A DNA stretch of 64,000 nt from Amorphophallus konjac (GCA_022559845.1 CM040128.1:73595247-73659246); one strand, 5' to 3'; positions 11,202 through 23,497 are shown, counted from the first letter of the stretch. A program made the numbers and translations. The notes: generated by a model not told the origin, from the letters alone.

Positions 11202-12910
11202 ATGACGACAACAACTGGACTGACTGGCGTCGGCTTCGGCCCTTCAATAGTGGCCGGTCATGCACAAGGGTACCTGGCGGTGCCCATGGTGTTCGGCAAC
11301 TTCCCTGCTACTGTTGGCTTCCCCAACTTCTTGGGGTTAAACTTTGTGGATATGCTGGAGGTGGAACCCTCGGAGCCCATCAAGGGAGCTACAAAGAAGA
11401 TGGAGCATCTGAAGGCTCGATGCTGCCACGACTCGCCCAAGAGTCCCACCCTGGTCGCCAGCTGCCTAGTGCACCATGCTATCCATGGGGTTCACCCCGA
11501 TGCTGCTAACAAGTCCAGAGGTCGTCAGCGCAAACAACTCCGGAGGAGCACTGCTGTGGTTACCGGATCTCTGTCTCAATCCGGTAAATCCATGATGGTT
11601 GGTGGCGTACGCGTCCTCCTCAATGGACGCGACGCACGAATAGTCCCGGACCGGGTCGTCCCCGCCGTCCCTATCCGCAACTCATATCAAGCCCTCGCTG
11701 GAAGAAGGGTGGAAAGAGAAGAAGCCGGCCACTGCGGCCAAGTAAAGTTGGCCCCCAGGCCAAAGAAGTTCAAACAGGTGTGGGTCCCCAAAAGGGTCCA
11801 ACCTGCCCACCAAGCTGCACCTGTCTGCCGTCGCCCTGCTCGCTACGGAGTGGAAGGGAGGAAGGAAAGGGGCCTAGCCCCGAAGGAAGAAGAGGTGGTT
11901 GCGGACCCGCAGCACCGTGAAAGTTTCGGGCCTGCGCCCGCCAAGCCAACGTCCCTGCTGTGGGATGAAGATTTCAGCAACCTGCCGACAGGGCTCGACT
12001 GGCTTACATCCCTCCTGCGGGAGGTCGACAACTGTCCCCCGTGCTGCATCAAGAACGGGGTCGAGAAGAGATGACCAACATGGTCAAGAACTATTTCCAA
12101 GGGCTAGGCAACCCCTCACTCGGACAGCAGTGATTGATGCAAGCAGCCGCAGCCAACGGAGACTACTGCCCATCAATGGCAGTTGAAGAAGATGCAATAG
12201 AAAAGATGATGGTGTCGTCAGTTCATGACAACGGCTATGATGATGGCTTTGAGATCGAAGCCGATGAAGCCACCCCCAGGCGGGAAGAAACAAGATGGAC
12301 TTCTGTGTTCGAGAGGCTGACCTTCCTAGAGCATGCTAAGAGGAAGGTCCATCGACGGAGAGGAAGGATGCAGGTCTTCACTTGCAATATGACTGGCACA
12401 TTCAGCCGATATGGGGAGCTTTCCGAAGACCCCCGCGAGTTGGCTCAATTGGCCGCGAGGACGGGGCCGAATACTTGAAGAACGGAAGCCGCTAGAGAGC
12501 TCCTGGCGGCAGCTAGAGGAAAACAACCCCTGGTCTACCACCAGTTGAATGATGAGGCTGCTATGTTAACCGCCAATGTAGTGACGGCGGAAGATGAAGA
12601 TGACGTCCTCCTCGACATCCTGCCCGAGGGTACGTCCGGGGAAGCAACAGAGGCTATCCCCAGCACTGCAACTATGGACCCGTCGGTCCTGATGCTGCTT
12701 CAAAGATACCGTCAAGAGATAGACTTGCTGAAGAAAGAGTTGATGGAGAAGGATGAACAATCATCAGCTTCCAAGCCGCCGGAAGTCCAGGGCAAATCAT
12801 CCCGGGGGTGGTCCATCATGTCAACCCTCTGCCGCTCTACGCCATGCCTCAACCGTCAGAGCCGAGCATGGCGACAACTCAGCAACGGCCACTACAGCCG
12901 TAGACACTGA
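11202..12910 (+). pseudogene. Leader ORF(s) upstream of gag, broken
   Basis: Three open stretches cover this leader: 11202-12074 in one frame, then 12134-12475 and 12545-12910 in another. I do not recognise a domain. The first part is basic and proline-rich. The second holds an acidic stretch followed by RRGR-type basic residues. The third ends in an acidic region and a short heptad-like helix (LLQRYRQEIDLLKKELMEK). Tat and Ogre elements can carry an extra ORF or an extended gag N-terminus here. Two frame changes and a TGA at 12476 separate the pieces. It could be one long gag N-terminus. Confidence 0.45.
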
Positions 12911-14132
12911 TGCCGCCGGTGCTCCCTCAAGTGCACCAGACACCCCCACTGCTGCGCCCGCCACAAGTGACCACTCTGGTCACCCCGTACCTGCAGCCAG
13001 CGCACTTCTATTCGGAGCCAGTTGACCCCACGGTCATTAACTGGATGATGGTGGAAAGGATGATCGAGCTGAAGCTCACAGAAAGGAGTGAAGACGACTA
13101 CATCGCATTTGATGCCTATCGGGTGCCATACCCGCAACGCCATGATGCCAAGCGGCTTCCCCCAGGGATTAACAAGCCGCCCAAGTTCGACAAGTTCAAC
13201 GGGAAGGGATCCCCGAAGGAACATATTGCTTATTATATGACCGTCATGGGCGATCTGGCCACCGATGAGTCATACTTGTTGAAGTTTTTCGGGTCCTCGC
13301 TGACAGGGCTCGCATTTGAATGGTACTCCAGCCTCCCGACCGGGTCGGTCAGCGACTGGTCGGATATGCAGAGGAAGTTCAGGGAAAGATTCCATGTTAC
13401 AGAGAGGGAGGTCACAGTGGCCGAACTCTACTCAACAAAGCAAAGGGCAGATGAGACAGCCCTCAACTATATTAAGAGGTGGAGGAACCTCGGAATGAGA
13501 TGCAAGCGGCCCCCGCATTAGGAGGACACTGTACAAATATGCAAACAGAACCTCAGGAGGGAGGTTCTAGAAAAGATGATTGGAATGGAGATACGGTCGT
13601 TTGATCGGTTGAACAATGTCGTGGCTGAGGTGGAAGCCTTTCTGGCCAGACCTGTCCCAACATCAACTGTCGGCACAACCCAGAAGGGGAAGGCAGTGGA
13701 ACGGCGCCAGGCGCCTAAAGAAGCAAACACTCTTGACATCAAGGCGTTCGAACAACAGAAAGATAAAGGCAAGAAGGCGGTCGCCCCACAGCCTGCAAAA
13801 GCCCCAGACGGCAAAGAAGGTCCCTCGCTGCGGGACAAGATGAAGAAAGTCTACTCCTTTCCGAAGGACAAGACCAGGATTCTGTTAGATTGGGTAACCG
13901 AGTACGGCATGGTCGCCCTGCCAGAGCCAAAGAGGCCGGAGGACCTGAAAAGAAAAGACAGTCCAAGATTCTACCCCTACCACAAGATGTTGGGACATCC
14001 AATCGAAGACTGCTATGTTTTCAAGAACATCATCGAAGGGATGGTGAAGAAAAATGAAATAGAGTTGGGAGAGTACAAGGTGGACCCTCCTCAACCGTAT
14101 GAAGCCCCTCCCAGAAGGGCAGGAGTCAACAT
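12910..14132 (+). pseudogene. gag of the Tat-type element, first part
   Basis: Capsid-type Retrotrans_gag sequence is readable at about 13180-13510: PKFDKFNGKG, then LTGLAFEWYSSLP and DMQRKFRERFH. A single in-frame TAG at 13519 splits it; the frame reopens and continues to the insertion. Near 13970 a YPYHKMLGHPIEDCY stretch matches the zinc-knuckle-like site of Tat gag proteins with its first Cys replaced by Tyr. The frame is cut after base 14132 by the Copia insertion and resumes exactly in phase at 23498. Gag normally forms the particle and binds the RNA. Confidence 0.75.
14128..14132 (+). other. Target-site duplication AACAT, left copy (TR-GAG insertion)
   Basis: AACAT precedes the LTR terminus at 14133 and is repeated at 23493-23497 after the other LTR. 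Confidence 0.9.
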
Positions 14133-16717
14133 TGTTAGGGTGCTAGGCCCGGATACAGAGGGGGAGGTGAATGTATCCTGCTACGAATAATGCCCAATTT
14201 AAAAACTCAGATGCTAGACAAGTTTCGGAATTAAGCTAATTTGATTAAACAAAATAACAAGCAGATGGAGCGTGCCTATTCAAGCATCTAGCGGAAGCAA
14301 ATCAAGCAATCAAACCACTGCTCAATAGATTTTTAGATGGTTCGATCCTCCAGACCTACATCCACCCCTCACTCCCAACTGGAGTGAGGCTTCACTAGCC
14401 AACGCTAAAACCAAGCAGACTCAGTCTGCGAACAGTTGCTGCCACACAGCTTGACCAGGGGAACAACCTCCCCTCTTCCTCCCAACTGGAGGGACACCCC
14501 AAGTGACTCCCAGCCACTTGAAAACCAGAGACCGAAGTCTCTCTTCCTCCAGACTAGGAGGGAACCCGCTAGTGACTCCCAGTCACCAGCAACCAGAGGT
14601 CGCAGACCTCTCCTCCTCCAACCGGAGGGACCCCTGGACTTACAAGCCACAAGCCCAGAACCGGAGACAAGTCTCCCTTCTCCTGAATCCACAGGAGGAA
14701 CCCGATCCCCAGCAGGGCAATCGGAAGAACAAGAATAACCAAAGGAAAAAGGAAAAAAAAAGAAAGGAAAAATACACAGCGATCAGAAAGCTGTAAAGAA
14801 GGATAACACAGATGTGGCTCGCATGGAGCTGACTGGCCTGGATTTGATCCACGGTCCAGTAGACAGATCTTCAGGTAAGCTTATCCTCCTCTTCTCTTCT
14901 CTCTCGCTCACTCTCTTTCTCTTCTCTGCTCTCTTCTTTTTACTCTCACTGTCTTTCTCTTTTCTTTCAATTCTTACGAGCTCTCTCTTTCTCTTTTTTT
15001 TTCTTCTGCTGCTCTCACTCTCTTTCTTTCTTTTACTCTTTTCTTCTTCTCTTCTATTGGATCGAACTCTCAGCACTTCTGCTCTTCTGCTATTGCCCTC
15101 AAGGCTTCGATCAGTCTTCATCTGTTGGATGAAGGCTTCCTTTTTTAAGCAGCAGCAGCAGCTAGGGCGTGAGCTTCCCACGCCTTCCGTCCAGAAGATT
15201 CCTTCTCGAATCACGTGCTCAGCACCCACCTCGGATCACGTGTCAAGTGCCAGCTTCGGGTCATGTGCCCATTCATCAGTACGCTCAGCAACTGGAGTTG
15301 AGGTGGCGTCAACACACTTGCTCCAAAGGGTTGACGCAGCCTTCAAAGACATTCGACCAGCAAAACTCAAGTCTGCTGCGTTGACTCCATCAGCCTGCTG
15401 CGTTGACGCATCGGTGATCCAGTGATCAAGTCTTCAGCAGATGGGCGTGCTGCGTCGACGCTCTCAATCAATGGCGTTAACGCAGTGAGGCATTCCAGTA
15501 AGCCATTAGCTTCGTCTCTTTAGCTGCTGCGTCGACGCTGCTCAATTGTGGCATTGACGCAGTGGAATAGCCTGTGAAAGTGAATGCTCCTTTAACTGCT
15601 GCGTCGACGCTGCTCCATTGTGGCGTTGACGCAGTGGAAGATATCGTGAAGGCTTCGTCAACTGATGCGTGGACGCTTTAAGCTCCCAGCGTCGACCCTG
15701 TTCCCTTCAGCAACAAGAATGAAGTCATAAGATTTAAGTATGTACATTGCAGTGTATATACTTCGTTGTATAGACTTGAGAAGGTAATGCAACGTACAGA
15801 CTTGCCTAATGTGTTGACTTCAACAAAGAGACAACGGCTGTATAGACTTTAAATCCTAAAGGCAGTGTATAGACATTGAAGAACAACAACCAATGTATGG
15901 ACTTTACAATGCAAACTACAATGTATAGACTTCATGTAAGAGCCCAATGTATAGACATTGAATTCGAAGACCAATGTGCAGACTTTGGATTTGAAGACCA
16001 GTGTGTAGACTTCAAGTTTAACTGTGGATGTACAGACTTCAGGTGTGAAGACCATTGTGCAGACTTTAGGGAACATCGGTCAATGTATAGACTTGATGCT
16101 CAAGGAGTGGCTGTACAGACTTAGAGTGTAGCTGAAGCCTTGAACGTAGGAATAGGCTGGACTGTATAGACTTCAGGCTTCAGAAATGAATGTACACACT
16201 TGACCAATTCAAAGGCGAATCAAGTGTACAGACTCTGAGTCCAAACCCAACGGCTGTACAGACTTAGAATGTGAAGACTGATGTACATACTTCATTAATC
16301 AAACAGGCTGCACAGTCCACTGTATAGACTTGATGATATGAACTTCAGCAGGATATGACACGGCTGTACAGACTTGTTTTCCAAACGAATGAATAGACTT
16401 TGCCACAGTCTAATGTATAGACTTGAAGAAACTGAACTGAAGAGTCGACGCATCAGCTCAAGGAGTTGACGCACTACTGTGGAGACTGTGCAGACAGAGT
16501 GTAGACAGAATTAAATAGAGCATGTTATCTGACAGCCATATGAACTCCATTCACTTACATGATAAAACATGAATTAATCGAGCAGAAAAAGAAAGCATTA
16601 TGATCAGAGAATGACTGAATAATAGCACATGATGACACACATCAAGATGACTCACAGTGAATAACTCACATCAAAACCAATCATCAAAACCATCATCAAA
16701 ATCACAGGGGCACAACA
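14133..16717 (-). repeat. 3' LTR of the TR-GAG element
   Basis: In element orientation the LTR runs from 16717 to 14133. U3 holds a 24-copy TGTAYAGACTT array (15735-16470) and a cluster of GTCGAC palindromes (15310-15720). The TATA region (15143-15151) reads TTAAAAAAGG here and is damaged relative to the other copy. A long purine tract (14880-15060, pyrimidine on the plus strand) and a hairpin-rich R/U5 (14367-14640) follow. Long apparent ORFs in the pyrimidine tract are artefacts of its composition. Confidence 0.9.
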
Positions 16718-16731
16718 ATCTCCCCCTTTTT
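16718..16731 (-). other. Polypurine tract of the TR-GAG element
   Basis: AAAAAGGGGGAGAT on the minus strand lies directly before the 3' LTR. It would prime plus-strand DNA synthesis. Similar tracts recur inward at about 16778, 16848, 16873, 16951, 16971, 17099 and 18927. Confidence 0.85.
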
Positions 16732-18976
16732 GATGATGGAAATACTACACTGTGAGTAATACTGATGACACATACTATTCTCCCCCTTTGACGTCATCAA
16801 AAAGAAAATAGTTTGAGAAATTAAAGCATGTATAAAAAGTCAGTCAATTTCTCCCCCTTGCAAGAACATGATTATCCCCCTTTAAGAGATTCAGCAAAAG
16901 CATGAGTTAGAGATGATCAAAAGGAACCTGCATGCATTGATTGAATGATATTCTCCCTCTTTGGCAAACAATCTCCCCCTTTCGTATAATCAAAATAAAC
17001 CATGGGAAGGGGTATGAATGTAAATGCAGATATCAGAAATATGAATGCAAGAGCACAATTCTTCTCCTTCTATGCAGCATGATGCATATGACAAGGAGGC
17101 TCCCCCTCAATGAATGGAACCTTATGAAATGAATGAGAAGGAGACCACAGTGGCAACAAGGAGAAGTTCAGGTCAATGAACCAAGGACATGAGCAGAAGA
17201 GTTTCAATTAACAGATTTTTCAAGGATGCTCCAAACCCAAGAAGTTCAGCCAGATTTTCAAAGAGATATCAATCTCATAAATCCAAAACATAAGTTTTCA
17301 AAGTCTTCCATTATAAGGGCTTATGAATGAGCTTTATTGAACAGCATGGTTTAAACATGATGTATGCAGAGTTTATCAATAAAATTCTGTATTGATATCT
17401 AAAACCATGTTTTAATAAAAATGAACCAAGCCCTCATATTTATCTTGATTATCCTCCCTTTGTCTTACACAATCAAATTTATTGACTTCTTTCAGAATTA
17501 CATGCACTAGTATTGAGATTAAGCAATTATGAAGTCATATTATTTTGTCTAGGGTTGTAGCAATTTGATTTTAGCATCAATATTCAGATATTGAGATATG
17601 TTCAACAATTTTTCATGCTACAAATTTTACGAGCAGTCTAGTTCAGTGCACACCTTGTAACTAGAGGATATACCTTGATCAGAGGCCAATATCCCTAAGC
17701 ACTTAGTGTGACTAACTGTCATGTTATATATGAACAGAGATAGCATTTACACATCATGACACACTCCAAATCATTTCTTGATGAGTGAGTTGTATTTCTC
17801 AGTGTGCATGCCATTGCTCTGCCTGAATTTCAATGAATTCTTAATCAGAGTTAACTATGGTACCTCATGACACAGTCCTTTGGACATGTGTTTCTCAGTG
17901 ACCAAGGTCATTGCTCTGACAGATATTACCCTTTAGACTTTTCAGAAAAATTCATTTGCTTCAAGTCAATAATAATTTCATGTACTTAATCAGTTGAAGT
18001 CATGTATTCAAGAGTGCAGATTTCAAAAGTTTTCACAAGACTCAACATGAAACAGATGGTTAAGGTTTATTAAACATGCTTCAGATATTTTTAAGAGATT
18101 TTAAAGTCAACCCTTGAGTACATTAAACTTAAACCACCTGAGTTATTTCAGATATTCATAAAAACGTATAATAGAAGATTTCTAGTTCAAAAGTTTTCAG
18201 ATTTATGATCGAGATAGCCCATTGAAATCTTCATGAAAGACTGATAGAAATCTGAAGCCAAATGATACCAATTGATAGGAGAGATTTTGAAGCTCAATGT
18301 TTTCAAAAATATGTTCAAGGTCTGTCAACAAAATCAATAAGGAAGGATATGCAATGAATTCTCACATGAGTATGCATTTGACAACCTATATGCAATGCAT
18401 TGACTCCTCCTGACAACATGCATTTAGACAATCTTTTTGGCATTTTCAATCTAAGGAAATGCAATGCACTTAACTTCATGTATGCAGGGGCATGAAGCAA
18501 AATATTCACATGAGGATGCAGACATTCTCTGATATGCAAATTTGACCCTTGGTACTTGGCAGAGAACTTGGCCTAAAAGACCATCTCACACATAGTAAGA
18601 ACCTCCAGACAGATTTCCTCTGCCCTTTAGTAGCTTTCCATTTATATACCAAGTGGTCATGCATGACAATGCAATACAAACAGTCCTATATGCATCAGAT
18701 TTTCAATGATTGTATGTCATGTGCATGTTTATGCCATTCTCATATATGCACACAGCTCACAGTACAAACAAGAAAGCCCACAAAGATCAATGCAATAGTC
18801 AAACCAATTAAAATAAAACATGTATGCATGAAGCTATGACTTCTCAGCTCAACCATAATTTTCATTTGAACAGATTTGAGAAATTTACCTGAATGGGGTT
18901 TTATCAACTTGGGTGCCTTGGTTTATTTCCCCCTTTTTATTCTTCAGCTTCCAAGGCACACCTGCAAGTTAGCACA
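16732..18976 (-). other. 2.2-kb noncoding interior of the TR-GAG element where pol would be expected
   Basis: No frame shows integrase, RT or RNase H motifs. The right-hand 400 bases hold several G-rich tracts like the PPT. The remainder is AT-rich, low-complexity sequence without recognisable coding remains. Either pol was deleted and replaced by unrelated sequence, or the lineage never had it. Confidence 0.6.
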
Positions 18977-20791
18977 CTATTTTGCATGGGCAGGTACCCA
19001 AACAGTCTTGGGTCCTGCATGGTTAATAGTGACACCTTTGGTAGGTGTTCTAAACAACCTTTTAGCATTTAGGTCATCAGATCTTATCAAATGGCAATTA
19101 TTCATTGAATGACCTAATATACCACCATAATAGCAAGAGGCAGCAGATTTCAGATTTGTTTTATGCACAGTCTGATTAGCATGAGTTCTATGTGCATTTG
19201 CATGAAATTTTCTGTTAACAGAATTAAGATTCTGTTTACCAACATAAGCCAGCCAACAGTCAGCAGCTCTATGGCCTGGCTTCCCACATTCAAAACATGC
19301 AAGTGTTTTCCTTTCAAAAACAAATTCATTTCTATCAGAAATATTTCTATTGACAGGGAATTTACCAGATTTATTGTTAAACTTCCTTCCCTGAGCATGC
19401 CAACATTGGGCTGCAATGTGGCCTGATTTGCCACAGTGACAACAGTAAATTTTCTCATTCAGATGATCATGACTTCTCGCATGAGATCTCTTAGCTTCCT
19501 TGTCATCTTGTTTCATTGAGTTACATTCATGCATAACATGACCAATTTTATGACAATAGAAGCAATGAATTCTTTTCTTTTGAACAAAAGAAGGTTTCTT
19601 AACATGAAGCTTCCTACCATGTATTTTATCAACATTCAGATCATCCTTGTTGAGCACAAGACAATTGTACATGAAGTGACCAACTTTCCCACAGTAGAAG
19701 CAATTAACATACTTAGCATGAGATTTCTTGTCACCTTGAACTTCCTCAGTATGTTGATTGTTCTTTTTATTTATTTTCTGTTTTGTTTTCTTATTTTCTT
19801 GATCAGCAACTTGTTTAGGCGATGAGGTGGAGGTGCTAGCTATGTTTGAGCTACGCACGAAGGTTGTATGAAGTTTATTCCTCATTCCCTGCTTAACTTG
19901 AGAACTACTGCCCTTCTTCATGCAATTATCTGTGGATACAACATTCTGCTTCTCTTGATTAGCAGAATCAGACAAAGACTTATTCAAATTTAAAATTTCA
20001 TTCCTAAGAGAAGAGATGAGTAGTTCAGAGTTTGTTAGATCTTCTTCACAGGTGAGAATTTGTTTCTTCATGGTGTCATTCAGATTTTTCACAATTTCTA
20101 GTTCCTGTTTCAATTCATTCTCAAATTGAATTTCCTTATCAGCAGATTTTTCTTTTTCAAATGACAACCATTTTTTAGAAAAGACAGTATTAAGAACCAT
20201 TAGCCTTTTATTTTGATCTTTTAGATGAGAATTTTCTTCAATCAACTTGTTTTCAAATTCTTCTTTCAATTTCAATTCAGATTTTAGATTTTCATTTTCA
20301 GCCTTTAGACTTGTGATTTAAGCATTTTTCTCTTTTCTTAATTTTCTCTTTTCTGACTTAATTCTTTCATATTTTTCCAGTAGATGCTTATGCATGGCAA
20401 CTAAATCATCATGACTAATATCCTCGGTCTCAGAGTTTACCTGGGATGAGGACTCATCTGATTGATCACTCCTTCTTGCCATGAGACATTCTTCTTCCTT
20501 TCCATTGTGAATGCGAAGCAATTCATCCAATATTTCCTTTGCCGAGCTACAACCTGAGAAAGAGGAAAAATCATCAGAACCGATTGCAGCCTTCATTAAA
20601 TTTAGAGCTCTCACATTATCATCATTTTTCAACTTGTGAACATGAGTCCACTTGGACTTATCCTTAGGAAGTTCATGTGGACTGTGAGAGATAACCTTCC
20701 ACAATTGTGGATTAATAGAGTTAACATGCTTGTGCATACGATATAGCCAGAATTTAATATTTGAACCACTGAATAGTGGAGGATGAGCCAT
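18977..20791 (-). pseudogene. gag of the TR-GAG element, with five zinc-knuckle sites
   Basis: The ATG at 20791 opens a Copia-type gag (MAHPPLFSGSNIKFWLYRM), a UBN2/DUF4219-like capsid region. One TAA at 20318 interrupts it; the same frame continues for about 430 codons to 18977. After the break comes a long coiled coil (about residues 1-105 of the second piece). Then come CX2CX4HX4C knuckles at residues 192, 238, 278 and 327. A fifth at 381 has its second Cys replaced by Gly. The end reads VWVPAHAK, the usual gag end of SIRE/Maximus-like Copia elements. Knuckles bind nucleic acid. Without the single stop this would be a complete gag of about 605 residues. Confidence 0.8.
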
Positions 20792-20900
20792 GAGAGCACA
20801 ACAGATTAATGCAACAGGAATATTGATGCACTAAAAATAAATTAGCACCGAAAACTAGAGATCGAATCTGTAGGTCGCTGGACCTTGTATGCAGACACCG

Positions 20901-20913
20901 CTCTGATACCAGC
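20901..20913 (-). other. Primer binding site of the TR-GAG element
   Basis: GCTGGTATCAGAG on the minus strand abuts the 5' LTR. It contains the iMet-type TGGTATCAGAG and fixes minus orientation. Confidence 0.85.
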
Positions 20914-23492
20914 TGTTAGGGTGCTAGACCCGGATACAGAGGGGGGTGAATGTATCCTGCTACGAATAATGCCCAATTTAAAAACTCAGATGCTAGGCAA
21001 GTTTCGGAATTAAGCTAATTCGATTAAACAAAATAACAAGCAGATGGAGCGTGCCTATTCAAGCATCTAACGGAAGCAAATCAAGCAATCAAACCACTGC
21101 TCAATAGATTTTTAGGTGGTTCGGTCCTCCAGACCTACATCCGCCCCTCACTCCCAACTGGAGTGAGGCTTCACTAGCCAACGCTAGAACCAAGCAGACT
21201 CAGTCTGCGAACAGTTGCTGCCACACAGCTTGACCAGGGGAACAACCTCCCCTCTTCCTCCCAACCGGAGGGACACCCCAAGTGACTCCCAGCCACTTGG
21301 AAACCAGAGACCGAAGTCTCTCTTCCTCCAGACTAGGAGGGAACCCGCTAGTGACTCCCAGTCACCAGCAACCAGAGGTCGCAGACCTCTCTTCCTCCAA
21401 CCGGAGGGACCCCTGGACTTGCAAGCCACAAGCCCAGAATCGGAGATAAGTCTCCCTTCTCCTGAATCCACAGGAGGAACCCGATCCCCAGCAGGGCAAT
21501 CGGAAGAACAAGAATAACCAAATGAAAAAGGAAAAAATAAGAAAGGAAAAATACACAGCGATCAGAAAGCTGTAAAGAAGGATAACACAGATGTGGCTCG
21601 CATGGAGCTGACTGGCCTGGATTTGATCCACGGTCCAGTAGACAGATCTTCAGGTAAGCTTATCCTCCTCTTCTCTTCTCTCTCGCTCACTCTCTTTCTC
21701 TTCTCTGCTCTCTTCTTTTTACTCTCACTGTCTTTCTCTTTTCTTTCAATTCTTACGAGCTCTCTCTTTCTCTTTTTTTTTCTTCTGCTGCTCTCACTCT
21801 CTTTCTTTCCTTTACTCTTTTCTTCTTCTCTTCTATTGGATCGAACTCTCAGCACTTCTGCTCTTCTGCTATTGCCCTCAAGGCTTCGATCAGTCTTCAT
21901 CTGTTGGATGAAGGCTTCCTTTTATAAGCAGCAGCAGCTAGGGCGTGAGCTTCCCACGCCTTCCGTCCAGAAGATTCCTTCTCGGATCACGTGCTCAGCA
22001 CCCACCTCAGATCACGTGTCAAGTGCCAGCTTCGGGTCATGTGCCCATTCATCAGTACGCTCAGCAACTGGAGTTGAGGTGGCGTCAACACACTTGCTCC
22101 AAAGGGTTGACGCAGCCTTCAAAGACATTCTACCATCAAAACTCAAGTCTGCTGCGTTGACTCCATCAGCCTGCTGCGTTGACGCATCGGTGATCCAGTG
22201 ATCAAGTCTTCAGCAGATGGGCGTGCTGCGTCGACGCTCTCAATCAATGGCGTTAACGCAGTGAGGCATTCCAGTAAGCCATTAGCTTCGTCTCTTTAGC
22301 TGCTGCGTCGACGCTGCTCAATTGTGGCATTGACGCAGTGGAATAGCCTGTGAAAGTGAATGCTCCTTTAACTGCTGCGTCGACGCTGCTCCATTGTGGC
22401 GTTGACGCAGTGGAAGATATCGTGAAGGCTTCGTCAACTGATGCGTGGACGCTTTAAGCTCCCAGCATCGACCCTGTTCCCTTCAGCAACAAGAATGAAG
22501 TCATAAGATTTAAGTATGTACATTGCAGTGTATATACTTCGTTGTATAGACTTGAGAAGGTAATGCAACGTACAGACTTGCCCATTGTGTTGACTTCAAC
22601 AAAGAGACAACGGCTGTATAGACTTTAAATCCTAAAGGCAGTGTATAGACATTGAAGAACAACAACCAATGTATGGACTTTACAATGCAAACTACAATGT
22701 ATAGACTTCATGTAAGAGCCCAATGTATAGACATTGAATTCGAAGACCAATGTGCAGACTTTGGATTTGAAGACCAGTGTGTAGACTTCAAGTTTAACTA
22801 TGGATGTACAGACTTCAGGTGTGAAGACCATTGTGCAGACTTTGGGAACAGCGGCCAATGTATAGACTTGATGCTCAAGGAGTGGCTGTACATACTTAGA
22901 GTGTAGCTGAAGCCTTGAACGTAGGAATAGGCTGGACTGTATAGACTTCAGGCTTCAGAAATGAATGTACACACTTCACCAATTCAAAGGCGAATCAAGT
23001 GTACAGACTCTGAGTCCAAACCCAACGGCTGTACAGACTTAGAATGTGAAGACTGATATACAGACTTCATTAATCAAACATGCTGCACAGTCCACTGTAT
23101 AGACTTGATGATATGAACTTCAGGAGGATATGACACGGCTGTACAGACTTGTTTTCCAAACGAATGAATAGACTTTGCCACAGTCTAATTTATAGACTTG
23201 AAGAAACTGAACTGAAGAGTCGACACATCAACTCAAGGAGTTGACGCACTACTGTGGAGACTGTGCAGACAGAGTGTAGACAGAATTAAATAGAGCATGT
23301 TATCTGACAGCCATATGAACTTCATTCACTTACATGATAAAACATAAATTAATCGAGCAGAAAAAGAAAGCATTATGAACAGAGAATGACTGAATAATTG
23401 CACATGATGACACACAGCAAGATGACTCACAGTGAATAACTCACATCAAAACCAATCATCAAAACCATCATCAAAACCACAGGGGCACAACA
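20914..23492 (-). repeat. 5' LTR of the TR-GAG element
   Basis: This is near-identical to 14133-16717 and slightly shorter. The TATA box is intact at 21919-21926. The U3 arrays are retained (22510-23215 and 22085-22490). Being the 5' LTR in the minus orientation, it would drive transcription of gag at 20791. Confidence 0.9.
21919..21926 (-). promoter_or_regulatory. TATA box of the TR-GAG 5' LTR
   Basis: TATAAAAG on the minus strand sits about 1.57 kb from the LTR start, just downstream of the palindrome cluster. The matching site in the other LTR has lost the motif. Confidence 0.6.
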
Positions 23493-23497
23493 AACAT
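23493..23497 (+). other. Target-site duplication AACAT, right copy
   Basis: Matches 14128-14132 exactly. Dropping one copy restores the Tat gag phase. Confidence 0.9.

Larger units (their letters stand above)
14133..23492 (-). mobile_element. Non-autonomous Copia element with gag only (TR-GAG type)
   Basis: Both LTRs (14133-16717 and 20914-23492) start with TGTTGTGCCCC and end with CTAACA on the minus strand. They are near-identical by eye. The PBS lies at 20901-20913 and the PPT at 16718-16731. The 4.2-kb interior encodes only gag; no protease, integrase, RT or RNase H is visible in 16718-18976. Terminal-repeat elements with only a gag gene have been described in plants as TR-GAG. Mobility would need enzymes from an autonomous Copia relative. 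It sits in the Tat gag with TSD AACAT. Confidence 0.85.

Noticed and set aside
14814..15425. Long ORF with a run of Leu, Phe and Ser that looks like membrane segments (also 21593-22201)
   Set aside because: It is the translation of a CT-rich tract in the TR-GAG LTR on the strand opposite to transcription.
15876..16124. ORF with repeated CADF/CVDF/CTDF peptides
   Set aside because: A by-product of the TGTAYAGACTT array; spacing is not a steady multiple of three and stops appear on both sides.
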